From the NCBI GenBank assembly GCA_022562295.1, contig JADFPO010000027.1, positions 1 through 37,844 of the forward strand: DNA of 37,844 bases. The letters run 5' to 3'. The notes under the pieces are model-generated. The model saw only the letters and a program-made list of their open reading frames with translations. It searched no databases and had not been told where the DNA came from. Shown here in pieces: positions 25,074 to 32,454 of this stretch; within the stretch, counting starts at the first letter, position 1, and each line of letters starts with the position of its first letter. The position numbers were made by a program, and so were the translations under genes. The DNA is from Gemmatimonadota bacterium (GTDB lineage: Bacteria; Gemmatimonadota; Gemmatimonadetes; Gemmatimonadales; GWC2-71-9).

Positions 25074-25443
25074 GAGAATGGCGCGAGAGCGGGAATGGCC
25101 TCGATGTCGATGGCCCCATCCGCCAGCGACATTGTCGGACCAGGCGCCCGACCGGGGGCGGGGGCGGGGGCGCGCAGCCGATAATCACGGCAGTGAGGAG
25201 CCGATGCTCCGAGCACACGGCGCAGCGTCCTTTCAAAGCCGGGAGGCGAACGATCATGGCGGGCAAACTTGAAGGTCGTTGGTGATCCGGGCAAGTGGTA
25301 CGGGCAGCCGGTTACGTCACCGACGGCGCCGTGGGTCGTCACAGCAACGCTGCGTTATCGCTCGACCACGACACGAGGGGGTCTGCTTGCCGGCCGTTGG
25401 TGGTGGGAGTCGACCCCAAAGGGTAATTTTTGAGGTCATGGCC
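25074..25443. other. Divergent intergenic region upstream of kinase 2
   Basis: About 370 bases between the TRAP permease start and kinase 2. It contains a GGGGGC array (25154-25171) and a possible nine-codon leader frame, 25256-25285, with GGGAGG nine bases before its ATG. No promoter was recognised with confidence. Confidence 0.45.
25154..25171 (+). repeat. GGGGGC hexamer x3, intergenic
   Basis: Three perfect GGGGGC units lie between the divergent TRAP permease and kinase 2 genes, near the expected promoters. The G-rich strand is the plus strand and has a G-quadruplex-like pattern. Confidence 0.9.
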
Positions 25444-27495
25444 ATGACGTGCACGAAGTGTCAATCCCAGATTCCGGCGGACTCGGTGTATTGCCCGGCC
25501 TGCGGAGCCGACGCGCCCACCGATCCCGGCCCGGAGGCACTGACGCAGCCGATGAGGGCCGGCGCAGGCCCCACCGCCAGAACCGTGTTGGCCCAACTGG
25601 CTGAGTCGCTCGGAGCGAACTACCAAGTTCGTCGCGTGGTCGGGCGGGGCGGTTTCGCCGAAGTATACGAAGTGTGGGACCGCAACCTGGAGCGACGCCT
25701 CGCAGCCAAGGTCTTGAATCCGGACTTGGTTACCTCACCCGGGACTCTCGCCCGTTTCAAGCAAGAGGCGAAGACGGTGGCCCAACTCAGCCATCCTGCC
25801 ATTCTTCCCATCCACTTCGTTGGGGACAGTGACGAGCTAGCATTCTACGTGATGCCGTTCGTCGAGGGGGACTCGCTCGCCACCCTGGTCGAGCAGCGCA
25901 CGAAGCTGCCGGCGGATGAGGCGATCGAGATTGCGAAGCCCGTGTTGGAGGCGCTCGCCCACGCGCACGATGCGGGACTCATTCACCGCGACGTCAAACC
26001 CGACAACGTCATGCTCGAGGCGAAGACCGGTCGCGTATTGCTGGTGGATTTCGGGATTGCGAAAGCGCTCGACCCCGAGAAGGCATCGCACATGACGCAA
26101 GCGGGATTCACGGTGGGCACTCCGCATTTCATGAGCCCCGAGCAAGCCTTGGCCGACAAGCTGGATGCGCGCTCGGACCTATACTCGTTCGGCGCGATGC
26201 TGTTCGAAATGGTCACGGGGGAAAAGCCGTTCGACGGCGCTACGTCTCAGGAGGTCGTGACACAACACATCGCGGACCCGGTTCGCCACCCCAATGAAGT
26301 CGAGAGCAGCGTCCCGGACTGGCTATCGGACGTCATCGTACGGTGCCTCGAGAAGAAACCAGACGACCGGTTCCAGAGCGCGACCGAAATACTGGAAACA
26401 CTCCGATCGAAGGGTGGAGCATCGGAAACCGAGGTTGCCGACGACGATGGAGACGTGTTGGTGGGCGATATCATCGTGGGAAGCGGGATGTCGTTCGACG
26501 CGGATTACGGCCCTCCCGAACCCGCGACGCCAAAACCGCCGACCGCCACCGCGGACCCACCGGTCGTCGCGGGACCACCACCCCAGCCCGAAGAAGCCCC
26601 AACGGAAGAGCCCGAGGCCTCGCTGAACCTCATGTCCAACGAGCCCCCGCCAGCGGCGCCGGCCGCCGCCCAGGACAAGCCCGTCGAAGAGCCTCCGCCG
26701 GTTCCGGAGCCGGACGTCCATCGGGCCTCGGTAACGATGGCCGCCAGCGCCGCCGCCGCGGCGGTGGCGGAAGAGCGGCGACTGGAGCGCGCCGAGAAAC
26801 GCAGGTCCTCAGGGCGAAAGGCCGTCGTAGTGCTGCCGCTGATCGCGATCCTCGGCGCCGGAGGATGGATCGCCGGCACCGAACAGGGACGGGCGTGGGC
26901 GCGCGGCTTGTGGTCGATCACCCAGGCAAAAGTCGCCTCCTTTACCGCGGGCGACGCGTTCCATCAATACGTCACCAACTCGCTCGTTGAATCAGTCGAG
27001 CTTCTCGTCAACGGCGAAGTCGTGCGCACGTTGGGCCCGGGCGAGCGGGATTCTTTGCCGCTGACCGGCGGCACGCCACCCGTACTCTCGTGGCGTCTGA
27101 TTCAGCCTAGATCGCAGGACGGCCGCGCGATGGGCAGGGCGTTCACCTCGGTCATGTCAGCCAGCGTTCAGACCGAGGACGGAGACCAGCACTTCGCCAT
27201 CACCAGCGTGGCCAGCAACCGCGCGATGTTCACGCCGGTGGTCACCAACGGCACCAACCGGCCTATCGTGGCGCTCATCAATGCAGGCACGCCCGGCGAG
27301 ACACGGTGCAACTGCGTCATTGAGGCCGGCAGCCGCGGGACCAACCTCGGGTACTATCCGTTACGGCAGACCTCGACCATTCGATTCTATGACGCCCGTC
27401 AGGCGTACCGCGGAACGTACCGAGAGGTGAGGAACTTCGCCGACCGTGTGGACGGTCTTTCGGGATCGGTCCGCGTGTCGGTGCCGAACCGCTAG
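25444..27495 (+). CDS. Zinc-ribbon Ser/Thr protein kinase with periplasmic C-terminal domain, kinase 2
   Basis: This protein of about 683 residues starts with a zinc ribbon (Cys3, Cys6, Cys17, Cys20), then a linker and a complete Hanks-type kinase domain at about 60-320: GRGGFAEVY (67-75), Lys89, HRDVKPDN, VDFGIA and GTPHFMSPEQ. A long Pro/Glu-rich linker (about 350-465) leads to one transmembrane helix (about 500-517) and an extracytoplasmic C-terminal domain of about 165 residues with a RCNC cysteine pair and no recognised fold. The extracellular part may sense a ligand. Start: ATG at 25444 lies eight bases after GAGG; ATG at 25438 is only two bases after it, and the frame is open to 25279 without support. 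Kinase 1 has a different architecture, with no extracellular domain. Confidence 0.93.
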   Translation: MTCTKCQSQIPADSVYCPACGADAPTDPGPEALTQPMRAGAGPTARTVLAQLAESLGANYQVRRVVGRGGFAEVYEVWDRNLERRLAAKVLNPDLVTSPGTLARFKQEAKTVAQLSHPAILPIHFVGDSDELAFYVMPFVEGDSLATLVEQRTKLPADEAIEIAKPVLEALAHAHDAGLIHRDVKPDNVMLEAKTGRVLLVDFGIAKALDPEKASHMTQAGFTVGTPHFMSPEQALADKLDARSDLYSFGAMLFEMVTGEKPFDGATSQEVVTQHIADPVRHPNEVESSVPDWLSDVIVRCLEKKPDDRFQSATEILETLRSKGGASETEVADDDGDVLVGDIIVGSGMSFDADYGPPEPATPKPPTATADPPVVAGPPPQPEEAPTEEPEASLNLMSNEPPPAAPAAAQDKPVEEPPPVPEPDVHRASVTMAASAAAAAVAEERRLERAEKRRSSGRKAVVVLPLIAILGAGGWIAGTEQGRAWARGLWSITQAKVASFTAGDAFHQYVTNSLVESVELLVNGEVVRTLGPGERDSLPLTGGTPPVLSWRLIQPRSQDGRAMGRAFTSVMSASVQTEDGDQHFAITSVASNRAMFTPVVTNGTNRPIVALINAGTPGETRCNCVIEAGSRGTNLGYYPLRQTSTIRFYDARQAYRGTYREVRNFADRVDGLSGSVRVSVPNR

Positions 27496-27505
27496 TGTTG
27501 ACGAT

Positions 27506-27517
27506 CCGGCGCGCCGG
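27506..27517. other. Perfect 12-bp palindrome between convergent genes
   Basis: CCGGCGCGCCGG is a perfect palindrome 10 bases after the stop of kinase 2 and 32 bases before the stop of the amidohydrolase. It could form part of a bidirectional transcript-end hairpin; no U run follows, and such GC palindromes occur by chance in GC-rich DNA. Confidence 0.35.
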
Positions 27518-27549
27518 CCGCGCTGGTTAGGAATCCCGGCGACGAATGG

Positions 27550-29220
27550 TCAGTTTCGCGAGAACACGATCTTACCGCCCACCATCGTCATCATCACCTG
27601 CATCGCTTGGATCTGCTCTTCAGGCACCGTCAAGAAATCTTCCGAGAGGACTACGAGGTCCGCCACCTTGCCAGGCTCAATGGTCCCTTTTGTCTGCTCA
27701 TCGAAATTCAGGTACGCGTTCTCGATCGTGCTCAGCATCAGCGCTTGCTGTCTGCCGATACGCTGATCCTCTCCCATCACTCCGGCACTAATGGTTTGCC
27801 GAGTGATGAAGTGGTACAGTGTCCAAAACGGTGAATACGGTACGACCGGCGAGTCGGTTCCGCTCGAGACTCGGATTCCGGCATCCAGGTATGCCTTGAC
27901 CGGCGTAACCCAATTCGCCCGCTCCGCCCCCCAGTAGTTTGCGAGACTGGGGCCCGCGACATATAGGTGATTCTGCGCTGAGATCAACAGGCCGAGCGAC
28001 TTCATGCGCGGAAACTGATCCGGCTGTGGAACGAACCCGTGTTCGATCACCCAGCGCTTACCAACAATAGAGCGCTCGGCATGCGCGGCTTCGTAGGCAT
28101 CCAACACGAGGTCGATGGCAGCATCCCCCACGGCGTGTGTCGCGACCCGCCACCCGAGACGATTCAGTTCGGACACGACGCGCACGTACTGCTGGGTCGG
28201 GAAGGTCTGCAACCCGTGGAACTCCCCACCCTGCCCCCACGGCTCCTCGTAGGGCTCGCGCATCCATCCACCCTCGAACCCGCCATCAACGCCGAGTTTG
28301 ATGCCGCCAACCTTGATCCAGTCGTCCCCTTGACCCCGGATCACGTTCCACTCTGCCAAGGTCGCCTCTAACTCGCCGGCATCCACCGACGCGGAGACAC
28401 GCGGAAGCAAGTTCACCCTCACGGTGAGCAGGCCGCGCCGCCTGAGTTCCTGCAGGACGTCGAACAGCCGTTTGGAGGCCCCCGCATAGCGGATGCTCGT
28501 GAGGCCCACCTCGTTGAGCCGCGCGTGCTCCGCGGCGACGGCTTCCAATTGCTCTTCGAAATCGGGGCGGGCGCGCGGCGGCAACGTTACCAGACTCTTG
28601 GCACGATCGACCAGCTCACCATTCAACTTCCCGTTTTCATACCGGCCAATGCTCCCTCCCTCGGGGACCGTGGTCGCTTCATCGATGTTCCACCGGTCGA
28701 GCGCCGCGCTGTTCAGCACATATTCGTGACCTCCTCGCACGACAACCACCGGGTGCCGGGGAGCGACGCGATCCAGATCGGCGCGGAGGGGAAGGCGCTT
28801 CTCCTGCAACTGGCCCTCGTGCCAATTGCTGTTGGTGACAACAAGCCCCCCGCCAGGCAGGCTCGATACCCGCTCCGCTATTGCGGCGAGCACGTCATCC
28901 ATAGTCCGCGCGGCCGACAGGTCTACCCCGGGCCCGCCACCAATACCGTGGTAGTGGTTGTCTCCCAGACCGGGAATGACGGTGCGGCCCGCAAGGTCGC
29001 GCTCCACCGTTTCCGGCCCCGCCAGCGACCGAATGTCCTCGTTGGTGCCGACGGCCAGCAACACGCCGTTGGAAATAGCCAGCGCCTCGGCGAGATCGAG
29101 GTTGGCGTTGAGCGTCACTACCTTGGCGTTATACAGGATTTGGTCGGGCGCGCCTGGGGAGCACGCGCCTGCGACTGCTGACAAGAGGATTCCCCACTCA
29201 AGAAAGCTCGGCCTGGACAT
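27550..29220 (-). CDS. YtcJ-like amidohydrolase lipoprotein
   Basis: This 556-residue protein belongs to the amidohydrolase family 3 group typified by YtcJ. Marks are GLGDNHYHG (an H-x-H metal site), RYAG near the first barrel half, a catalytic-region WIKVGGIKLGVDGG, HAVGD, IEHG and SSGTDSP. It ends with the usual GTIEPGKVADLVVLSEDFL-type composite beta-sandwich. The N-terminus carries a lipoprotein signal with Ala-Gly-Ala before Cys20, so it is probably attached to a membrane outside the cytoplasm. Members hydrolyse amide, formamide or related bonds; the substrate is unknown. It is convergent with kinase 2, and divergent from the PaaK-like ligase gene with a 210-base gap. Confidence 0.9.
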   Translation of the reverse strand: MSRPSFLEWGILLSAVAGACSPGAPDQILYNAKVVTLNANLDLAEALAISNGVLLAVGTNEDIRSLAGPETVERDLAGRTVIPGLGDNHYHGIGGGPGVDLSAARTMDDVLAAIAERVSSLPGGGLVVTNSNWHEGQLQEKRLPLRADLDRVAPRHPVVVVRGGHEYVLNSAALDRWNIDEATTVPEGGSIGRYENGKLNGELVDRAKSLVTLPPRARPDFEEQLEAVAAEHARLNEVGLTSIRYAGASKRLFDVLQELRRRGLLTVRVNLLPRVSASVDAGELEATLAEWNVIRGQGDDWIKVGGIKLGVDGGFEGGWMREPYEEPWGQGGEFHGLQTFPTQQYVRVVSELNRLGWRVATHAVGDAAIDLVLDAYEAAHAERSIVGKRWVIEHGFVPQPDQFPRMKSLGLLISAQNHLYVAGPSLANYWGAERANWVTPVKAYLDAGIRVSSGTDSPVVPYSPFWTLYHFITRQTISAGVMGEDQRIGRQQALMLSTIENAYLNFDEQTKGTIEPGKVADLVVLSEDFLTVPEEQIQAMQVMMTMVGGKIVFSRN

Positions 29221-29430
29221 GACCCCGACGATACGCCGCGGTCACTGCGCGTCAAGGCGGCCGTGGGCCTAGGCGTTAGACTTCGAGCGGTTCCGTGCGC
29301 CCGTCTCAGGTAGCCCGGCGGGTCCGCGGGGCCGCTACGCTATCGTTCCACTGCACACCGTAGGCGGCCGGCCATGTCGAACGACCGGATTGTCTCCAGT
29401 ACATGGAAATGATAGCGTTTCTCATAGCTC

Positions 29431-30723
29431 ATGAACGCACACCAGCCCTCCTCGAGTTCACCGACCGCATCCACCCCGGCAGTCAAATTTGACGCACTCC
29501 TGGCCCGCGTGCTCGACAGTAACGCATTCTATCGGAGAAAATACGACGCAGCGGGGATTGCACTGGACAGCCGTCCCAATCTGGCAAACCTCGCGCACCT
29601 TCCTTACACTACGAAAGAGGAGTTGGCAAAGGATCAGGCCGAACATCCGCCGTTCGGCTCGAACCTCACGCACTCGGTCGATCGGTACAGCCGGATGCAC
29701 CAGACGTCCGGCACGACCGGAATCCCGCTTCGCTGGCTCGACACACCGGAGAGTTGGGAGTGGTGGCTATCCTGTTGGCGTCGGATATACGCGGCAGCCG
29801 GTGTGACACGCCAGGACCGCATCTTTGTCGCGTTTTCATTCGGCCCTTTTATTGGCTTTTGGACGGCGTTCGAAGCGGGTCAATCGCTGGGCGCGATGAT
29901 GCTGGCCGGTGGGGGCCTCACGTCCGTTCAGCGTCTCGAGACGCTCCTGGCAAATGCTGCCACCGTTTTGGTATGCACGCCCACGTACGCGTTGCGGCTC
30001 GCCCAGGTAGCGAGCAACGCGGGCCTAGACATCACCGGAAGTTCGGTCAGGCTGACGATCCACGCAGGAGAGCCGGGCGCGAGCATACCCAGCGTGCGAG
30101 CACGACTCGAGTCGGCGTGGGGGGCGCGCTGCATCGACCATGCGGGGGCAACCGAAGTCGGCGCCTGGGGTCACGGATGCAGCGAACCGAACCACCTGCA
30201 CGTGATCGAAGATGAGTTCATTCCTGAAGTCATCGACTCGAACACGCAGCTGCCCGTGTCCGCCAGCGAAGGAGTCCAAGCAGGAGAACTCGTCCTCACC
30301 AACCTAGGGCGCGTCGGCAGCCCTGTGATCCGATACCGGACCGGAGATCTCGTGGAACTTGTCCGCGCGCCGTGCCCGTGCGGGCTCGATACGGTGTTCC
30401 TCAAAGGTGGCGTGTTGGGACGCGCTGACAACATGATCATCGTGCGCGGCGTCAATGTGTATCCCAGCGTCCTCGAAGATCTTGTTCGAGGCTTCGACGA
30501 AGTCGGCGAATTCGAGGTGGAGCTTCAGGCACAGAGGGAGATGTCCGAGATCGTGATACGGATCGAGATCGGCTCAACTGGTGGTGAAAGTATCGCGCAA
30601 CGGCTCAGCGACAGTATCCACCAACGACTGAATGTGCGGGCCCGCGTCGACCCGGTAGCTCCAGGCACCCTCCCGCGGCACGAAATGAAAGCGCGCCGCT
30701 ACGTCATCCGATCTCGAGGCTAG
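29431..30723 (+). CDS. PaaK-like adenylate-forming ligase (phenylacetate-CoA ligase family)
   Basis: This 430-residue cytosolic enzyme activates a carboxylic acid with ATP, probably forming an acyl-CoA, by homology to phenylacetate-CoA ligase. The P-loop-like motif QTSGTTGIP (91-99) binds phosphate, HAGATEVGAWG is the adenylate-binding motif, YRTGDL holds the ribose-binding Asp, and CPCG and GRADNMIIVRGVNVYPS belong to the C-terminal region. The late EMKARRY segment supplies a likely catalytic Lys. The length is close to that of PaaK (about 435). The natural acid is unknown, since no catabolic cluster surrounds it. Ribosome binding site weak. The gene is followed by a 31-bp tandem repeat in the short 3' gap. 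Confidence 0.9.
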   Translation: MNAHQPSSSSPTASTPAVKFDALLARVLDSNAFYRRKYDAAGIALDSRPNLANLAHLPYTTKEELAKDQAEHPPFGSNLTHSVDRYSRMHQTSGTTGIPLRWLDTPESWEWWLSCWRRIYAAAGVTRQDRIFVAFSFGPFIGFWTAFEAGQSLGAMMLAGGGLTSVQRLETLLANAATVLVCTPTYALRLAQVASNAGLDITGSSVRLTIHAGEPGASIPSVRARLESAWGARCIDHAGATEVGAWGHGCSEPNHLHVIEDEFIPEVIDSNTQLPVSASEGVQAGELVLTNLGRVGSPVIRYRTGDLVELVRAPCPCGLDTVFLKGGVLGRADNMIIVRGVNVYPSVLEDLVRGFDEVGEFEVELQAQREMSEIVIRIEIGSTGGESIAQRLSDSIHQRLNVRARVDPVAPGTLPRHEMKARRYVIRSRG

Positions 30724-30745
30724 CCGCCCCACCCCACCCATCAAC

Positions 30746-30816
30746 CCCGACGGGCCCCTACCACCCCGCTACCCAGCCCGGCGGGCCCCCACCACGCTTC
30801 CACCCACACCGGCGGG
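30746..30816 (+). repeat. Degenerate 31-bp tandem repeat, about 3 units
   Basis: CCCGACGGG, CCCGGCGGG and ACCGGCGGG cores recur exactly 31 bases apart (30746, 30777, 30808) within a C-rich stretch after the PaaK-like gene. The surroundings of the cores are partly conserved (GGGCCCCTACCAC and GGGCCCCCACCAC). Confidence 0.6.
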
Positions 30817-30847
30817 CGGCCGGTACTGCCCGCCTGCCCGTCTGTCC

Positions 30848-30882
30848 ATCCCCTATCCCCTATCCCCAATCCCCTGTCACCT
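30848..30882 (-). repeat. Heptanucleotide array, AGGGGAT x5 (minus strand)
   Basis: Five 7-bp units on the minus strand (three AGGGGAT, one TGGGGAT and one AGGTGAC) begin five bases after the stop codon of the HAD-like gene. Confidence 0.85.
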
Positions 30883-30887
30883 AATCG

Positions 30888-31256
30888 TCAGGCGGCTCCC
30901 CCCAAGTAAATGACTCCATCCATCTCGATGACGTGTGGCATGTCGTCCATCCAAATGTCCACGTCGTACCCGTGGCGATACACTGCGCCGGCCTTGGAGA
31001 ACCGTCCGGCAAAGACAATCGGCATGAGGTCGCCAACGAGCCGCCGCACGTCCTGACCCCACTCCTCCGGCCGGTTGGTCACCATTATGCACTGATGCCC
31101 CCGCGCTTGAAAAACCTCGACAATCTCGCGAAAAGCCTCCGGATCCTCCGCGAACGTTCCATCGAAGTCGATAGCAATGGTCAGCCGGCGTTTGGTCGTC
31201 GTCCCGACCGGCATGATGTGAGGCTCATCACATATGCACGCCCAATCCCGTATCAT
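30888..31256 (-). CDS. HAD-like hydrolase-family protein
   Basis: This 122-residue cytosolic protein has the HAD signature DFDGTF (residues 30-35, Asp30 and Asp32), a VTNRP segment that may be motif II (Thr), and DIWMDDMP near the end as a possible motif IV. It is smaller than most HAD phosphatases and has no cap domain, similar to compact HAD proteins of unclear substrate. The ATG at 31256 overlaps the stop codon of the upstream regulator (ATGA), which indicates translational coupling and supports this start; an internal ATG at codon 15 is less likely. Phosphatase activity is likely but unproven. Confidence 0.85.
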   Translation of the reverse strand: MIRDWACICDEPHIMPVGTTTKRRLTIAIDFDGTFAEDPEAFREIVEVFQARGHQCIMVTNRPEEWGQDVRRLVGDLMPIVFAGRFSKAGAVYRHGYDVDIWMDDMPHVIEMDGVIYLGGAA

Positions 31257-31924
31257 CGTTCCGCCTCCTGCCCTCCCAGTGTGAAGAACACGCTGATGCC
31301 ACAGTCCAACTGCGGTTCCTGGTCGGACTCCGCACCGTCACCAACCCTCTGACACTCCTTGAGCACGCTGAGGAGCTTTCGGCGGCATTCGCGAATCTGA
31401 TCCGCCGATCCGCGGACCACCACCCGCTCGAGGAGTGGTTTGAGTCCCTCATCCGCGTCCAGCGCCGCGGTCGCGATCGATCCGACGAACCCGGCCCGCG
31501 TCGCATCGAATACCTCGTTCAACTCATCGAGCACCCGCGACGTGCGGTCGGGAAGCGACGGAAAGAGCGAGCTATCGACCGTGAAATGGGTCGCTACGCT
31601 CTGGAAGTATTTCTCGATCGTCCCCCGGTTTTGCCGCGTCTCTTTCAGCTCCAGCAGGCCGGCCCGTGCTAGAGCATCTACGTGATGGTAGAGCCTCGAC
31701 GGCTTCTCACCCAAGCGGGATGCGATCTGCTTCGTCGTACGAGGCTCCAGCATGAAGGCCCCGAGAATCCGTTGGCGCAGGGGATCGGTCAACACCTTCA
31801 CTTGATCCAGCCGCCGGACCGTGAACGACTTGGACACCGGCTGCCTGTTTTCCTCAACCGTGGGGTGGACCGTTCGAGAAGTGGTAGTGCCGTATCTCCG
31901 TGTCGCTTCAACGTTTGTGGTCAT
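31253..31924 (-). CDS. ArsR-like winged-helix transcriptional regulator
   Basis: This 223-residue protein has an N-terminal tail (about 1-34) and a winged helix at about 38-105: LTDPLRQRILGAFM, then TTKQIASRLGEKPSRLYHHVDAL with the recognition helix, then GLLELKETRQNRGT as the wing. The C-terminal 100 residues are a helical domain resembling effector or dimerisation domains of ArsR-like regulators of the HTH_20 group. Its ligand is unknown; no metal-binding Cys motif is visible near the helix. Its last base pairs overlap the HAD-like gene by four bases, so the two probably form one operon, and the HAD protein may act in the pathway the regulator controls. About 430 bases upstream hold only gene remnants. 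Confidence 0.87.
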   Translation of the reverse strand: MTTNVEATRRYGTTTSRTVHPTVEENRQPVSKSFTVRRLDQVKVLTDPLRQRILGAFMLEPRTTKQIASRLGEKPSRLYHHVDALARAGLLELKETRQNRGTIEKYFQSVATHFTVDSSLFPSLPDRTSRVLDELNEVFDATRAGFVGSIATAALDADEGLKPLLERVVVRGSADQIRECRRKLLSVLKECQRVGDGAESDQEPQLDCGISVFFTLGGQEAER

Positions 31925-32216
31925 CGTTTCCGCCGATCCCTGCCCACATTGGAAGAAAGGTACGCATCTAGCGAATTTTCATGTTTTGCCGAACATTCGC
32001 CTTGCAGTTATGAATAACCCCTTATGAAAACACCTGCAAGAGGGGCCATCAGGCCAGTCCACCGCCGGTTCGACCGCCCGCCGGGCAGCTGGGTCCTCCG
32101 GGTTGGGGGTGGGGGGGCGTGGATCGAATCCGAATCAGGGGCTGGGGCTAGCCGCTACGGGGGTTACAGCGGCAGGTACGACAACGGCCGGTAAAAATGC
32201 TGCAGGCGCGAGAGCG

Positions 32217-32330
32217 CTACCGAGCCGCGGTCATCATGATCTCAACCATGGCGTCGGCCGACATGAGGCGAGAGCCAACAACCGTCGTGCTTACGCCCGG
32301 CGCATCCATTAGGCCGTTTGAAACAATCCG
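32217..32330 (-). pseudogene. Possible C-terminal remnant of a RidA/YjgF-family protein
   Basis: On the minus strand the frame ends MDAPGVSTTVVGSRLMSADA followed by MVEIMMTAAR and a stop at 32219-32217. The pattern (P-x-x-S-T-T-V-V-x-x-x-L, then M-V-E-I near the end) recalls the last strands of RidA-type proteins, whose ends read like P-A-R-x-T-V...V-E-I. No start or N-terminal part is present. The match is short, so the identification is tentative. Confidence 0.3.
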
Positions 32331-32346
32331 TTTGGTGAGGTACTCT
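32318..32346 (+). promoter_or_regulatory. Putative promoter in front of the carbamoyltransferase remnant
   Basis: TTGAAA (32318-32323), 17 bases, then TACTCT (32341-32346). The ATG at 32352 starts only five bases after the -10 box, so a transcript from this site would be almost leaderless. It may be an intact leftover promoter of the lost gene. Confidence 0.3.
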
Positions 32347-32351
32347 AACAC

Positions 32352-32443
32352 ATGTCTTCGAACGGTTTTGTCCTCGGCCTGAGCGTCGGCTCCCACGACA
32401 CCGCAGCCGCCTTGGTTCGCGACGGCGTGGTCGTCAGAGCGTC
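32352..32443 (+). pseudogene. N-terminal fragment of a carbamoyltransferase (NodU/CmcH family)
   Basis: About 30 codons from ATG at 32352 read MSSNGFVLGLSVGSHDTAAA then LVRDGVVVRAS. This matches the very start of NodU/CmcH-type carbamoyltransferases, whose N-termini have the pattern (I/V)LG(I/L)...HD-x-(A/S)AA-L-(V/L)-x-DG-x-(I/V/L). The family then continues with E-E-E-R-F; here it breaks after Ala-Ser near 32443 into unrelated sequence that runs into the end of the methyltransferase gene (stop at 32455-32457). The remaining 500-odd codons are missing, so this is a deletion remnant. The join is close to the 3' end of the methyltransferase. Confidence 0.65.
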
Positions 32444-32454
32444 ACGACCCGCAC

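Larger units (their letters stand above)
31925..32454. other. Gene-poor region with gene remnants
   Basis: No intact gene. Positions 32105-32117 hold G-rich runs (GGGGG, T, GGGGGGG). Towards the right end lie a possible RidA remnant (minus strand) and a carbamoyltransferase N-terminal fragment (plus strand). The region looks like a former gene cluster lost by deletion. Confidence 0.5.

Noticed and set aside
32110-32140. tRNA-like GATCGAATCC motif
   Set aside because: No acceptor or anticodon stem could be formed around it.
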